Shown here: positions 6,298 through 6,686 of the stretch, piece by piece
Numbering within the stretch: the stretch's first letter is position 1
Layout of the letters: the number at the start of each line of letters is the position of its first letter
Position numbers and translations under genes: made by a program
NCBI GenBank assembly: GCA_937872165.1
Contig: CALMOR010000092.1
Location: forward strand, 21,134 to 27,819
Direction: 5' to 3'
DNA: 6,686 bases
Source: an uncultured Burkholderiales bacterium
GTDB taxonomy: Bacteria > Pseudomonadota > Gammaproteobacteria > Burkholderiales > Burkholderiaceae_D
Notes under the pieces: generated by a model
The model's input: the letters and a program-made list of their open reading frames with translations, nothing else
Database searches by the model: none
What the model was told of the DNA's origin: nothing

Positions 6298-6686
6298 TCG
6301 GCGAGCGCGACCTCGGCCAGCCACGGGCACGAGGGCAGCAGCGCCGCCCGCAGCGCGGCGTCGAGCGCGTTGACCGGCCCGTTGCCCTCCGCGGTGGCGA
6401 TCTGCCGGCGGCCGTCGACGAGGACCTTGACCGTCGCCTCCGCCGTCACCACCCCGTCGGCCCGGTGCTCGGTGATCACCCGGTAGGACTCCAGCACGAA
6501 CGGCGACGAGGACTCCTCCCCCAGCGCCGAGCGCATGAGCAGCTCCAGCGAGGCGTCGGCCGCCTCGAAGGACCAGCCGGTGGCCTCCCGGTCCTTGACC
6601 GTGGCGACCACCGAGGACACGGCGTCCGGACGGGCGGGCCGCGCCCCGCCCCGGACGCGGGCCGTGGGGGGGCCGCGGGCCCGGGC
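6216..6686 (-). CDS. cimA: Citramalate synthase C-terminal fragment (LeuA-type regulatory domain), probably from another genome
   Basis: Read on the minus strand, the frame is open from the right edge to a stop at 6216-6218. It contains the citramalate synthase signature FEAADASLELL (6569-6537), then ESYRVITEHR, EGNGPVNALD (6389-6360) and DYKVRILEGAHGTG (6299-6258), all typical of the C-terminal dimer/allosteric domain shared with 2-isopropylmalate synthase; the FEAAD motif favours CimA. CimA condenses acetyl-CoA with pyruvate to (R)-citramalate, the first step of an alternative isoleucine route. The catalytic TIM barrel is off the window or absent. Homology stops after Thr-Arg at 6251-6246; the remaining residues to the stop are translated from the glycosyltransferase gene. 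A GTG at 6620 is internal, not a credible start. At about 78% GC and with actinobacterial-style sequence, it does not belong with the operon. Upstream of about 6630 the family match is also lost. Confidence 0.75.
   Translation of the reverse strand, partial: ARARGPPTARVRGGARPARPDAVSSVVATVKDREATGWSFEAADASLELLMRSALGEESSSPFVLESYRVITEHRADGVVTAEATVKVLVDGRRQIATAEGNGPVNALDAALRAALLPSCPWLAEVALADYKVRILEGAHGTGAITRASTRPPATR
6246..6279. other. Probable chimeric junction between two unrelated coding sequences
   Basis: To the left is a proteobacterial-type EPS glycosyltransferase on the plus strand; to the right is the citramalate synthase C-terminus on the minus strand. Within this stretch both readings fit their families: plus strand VIAPVPW (to 6270), then Ala-Pro-Ser, and minus strand LEGAHGTGAITR (down to 6246). 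The two parents therefore share roughly 25-34 bases here. Such an overlap is the length a short-overlap assembly step could use for a false join. No insertion sequence ends, target-site duplication, tRNA or integrase is visible at the point of change. Confidence 0.7.

Noticed and set aside
6133..6686. Transposon insertion or genuine horizontal transfer disrupting the third glycosyltransferase
   Set aside because: There is no transposase, terminal inverted repeat, direct repeat or integration site at the boundary, and the incoming piece is itself a cut housekeeping gene. A false join through a short shared sequence explains it more simply.

Overview
The window is a dense, high-GC piece of a plus-strand operon from the exosortase A (XrtA) / PEP-CTERM exopolysaccharide system. 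Its last ~400 bases look as if they come from a different genome. The operon's proteins most resemble those of Betaproteobacteria (Rhodocyclales/Burkholderiales-like EPS loci) and related Gram-negative proteobacteria. That lineage call is from remembered family resemblance, not a search. Hand counts on three 60-base lines of the operon give 67-68% GC. No RNA gene, CRISPR array, insertion sequence or promoter is recognisable.

Layout: (1) 62-1618, exosortase A fused to a C-terminal EpsI domain; (2) 1615-2868, GT4 glycosyltransferase of the XrtA-associated 'stp2' type; (3) 2878-4839, XrtA-associated glutamine amidotransferase of the asparagine-synthase family; (4) 4880-6136, a second GT4 glycosyltransferase; (5) 6133 to about 6279, the first ~49 residues of a third glycosyltransferase. 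Genes 1/2 and 4/5 overlap by ATGA and genes 2/3 are 9 bases apart, so the set is probably one transcript. Only the 40-base gap before gene 4 is looser. Bases 1-61 are open in all three plus frames and cannot be assigned.

Working model: the glycosyltransferases add sugars to a lipid-linked or growing exopolysaccharide, and the amidotransferase probably amidates a sugar acid or related acceptor. XrtA cleaves PEP-CTERM tails of exported proteins at the inner membrane, and EpsI is a partner domain long linked to exosortases. No PEP-CTERM substrate, polymerase or flippase gene lies in the window.

Right end: gene 5 loses its family sequence near 6270-6280. From there to the edge, the minus strand encodes the C-terminal regulatory domain of a citramalate synthase (CimA) of actinobacterial type, at about 78% GC (hand count, 6301-6686). 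The two unrelated coding sequences share about 25-34 bases (6246-6279) that read sensibly for both families on opposite strands. This looks like a false assembly join through a short overlap rather than biology. It is the most important anomaly in the window. I found no credible undescribed system; the operon itself is a known type.
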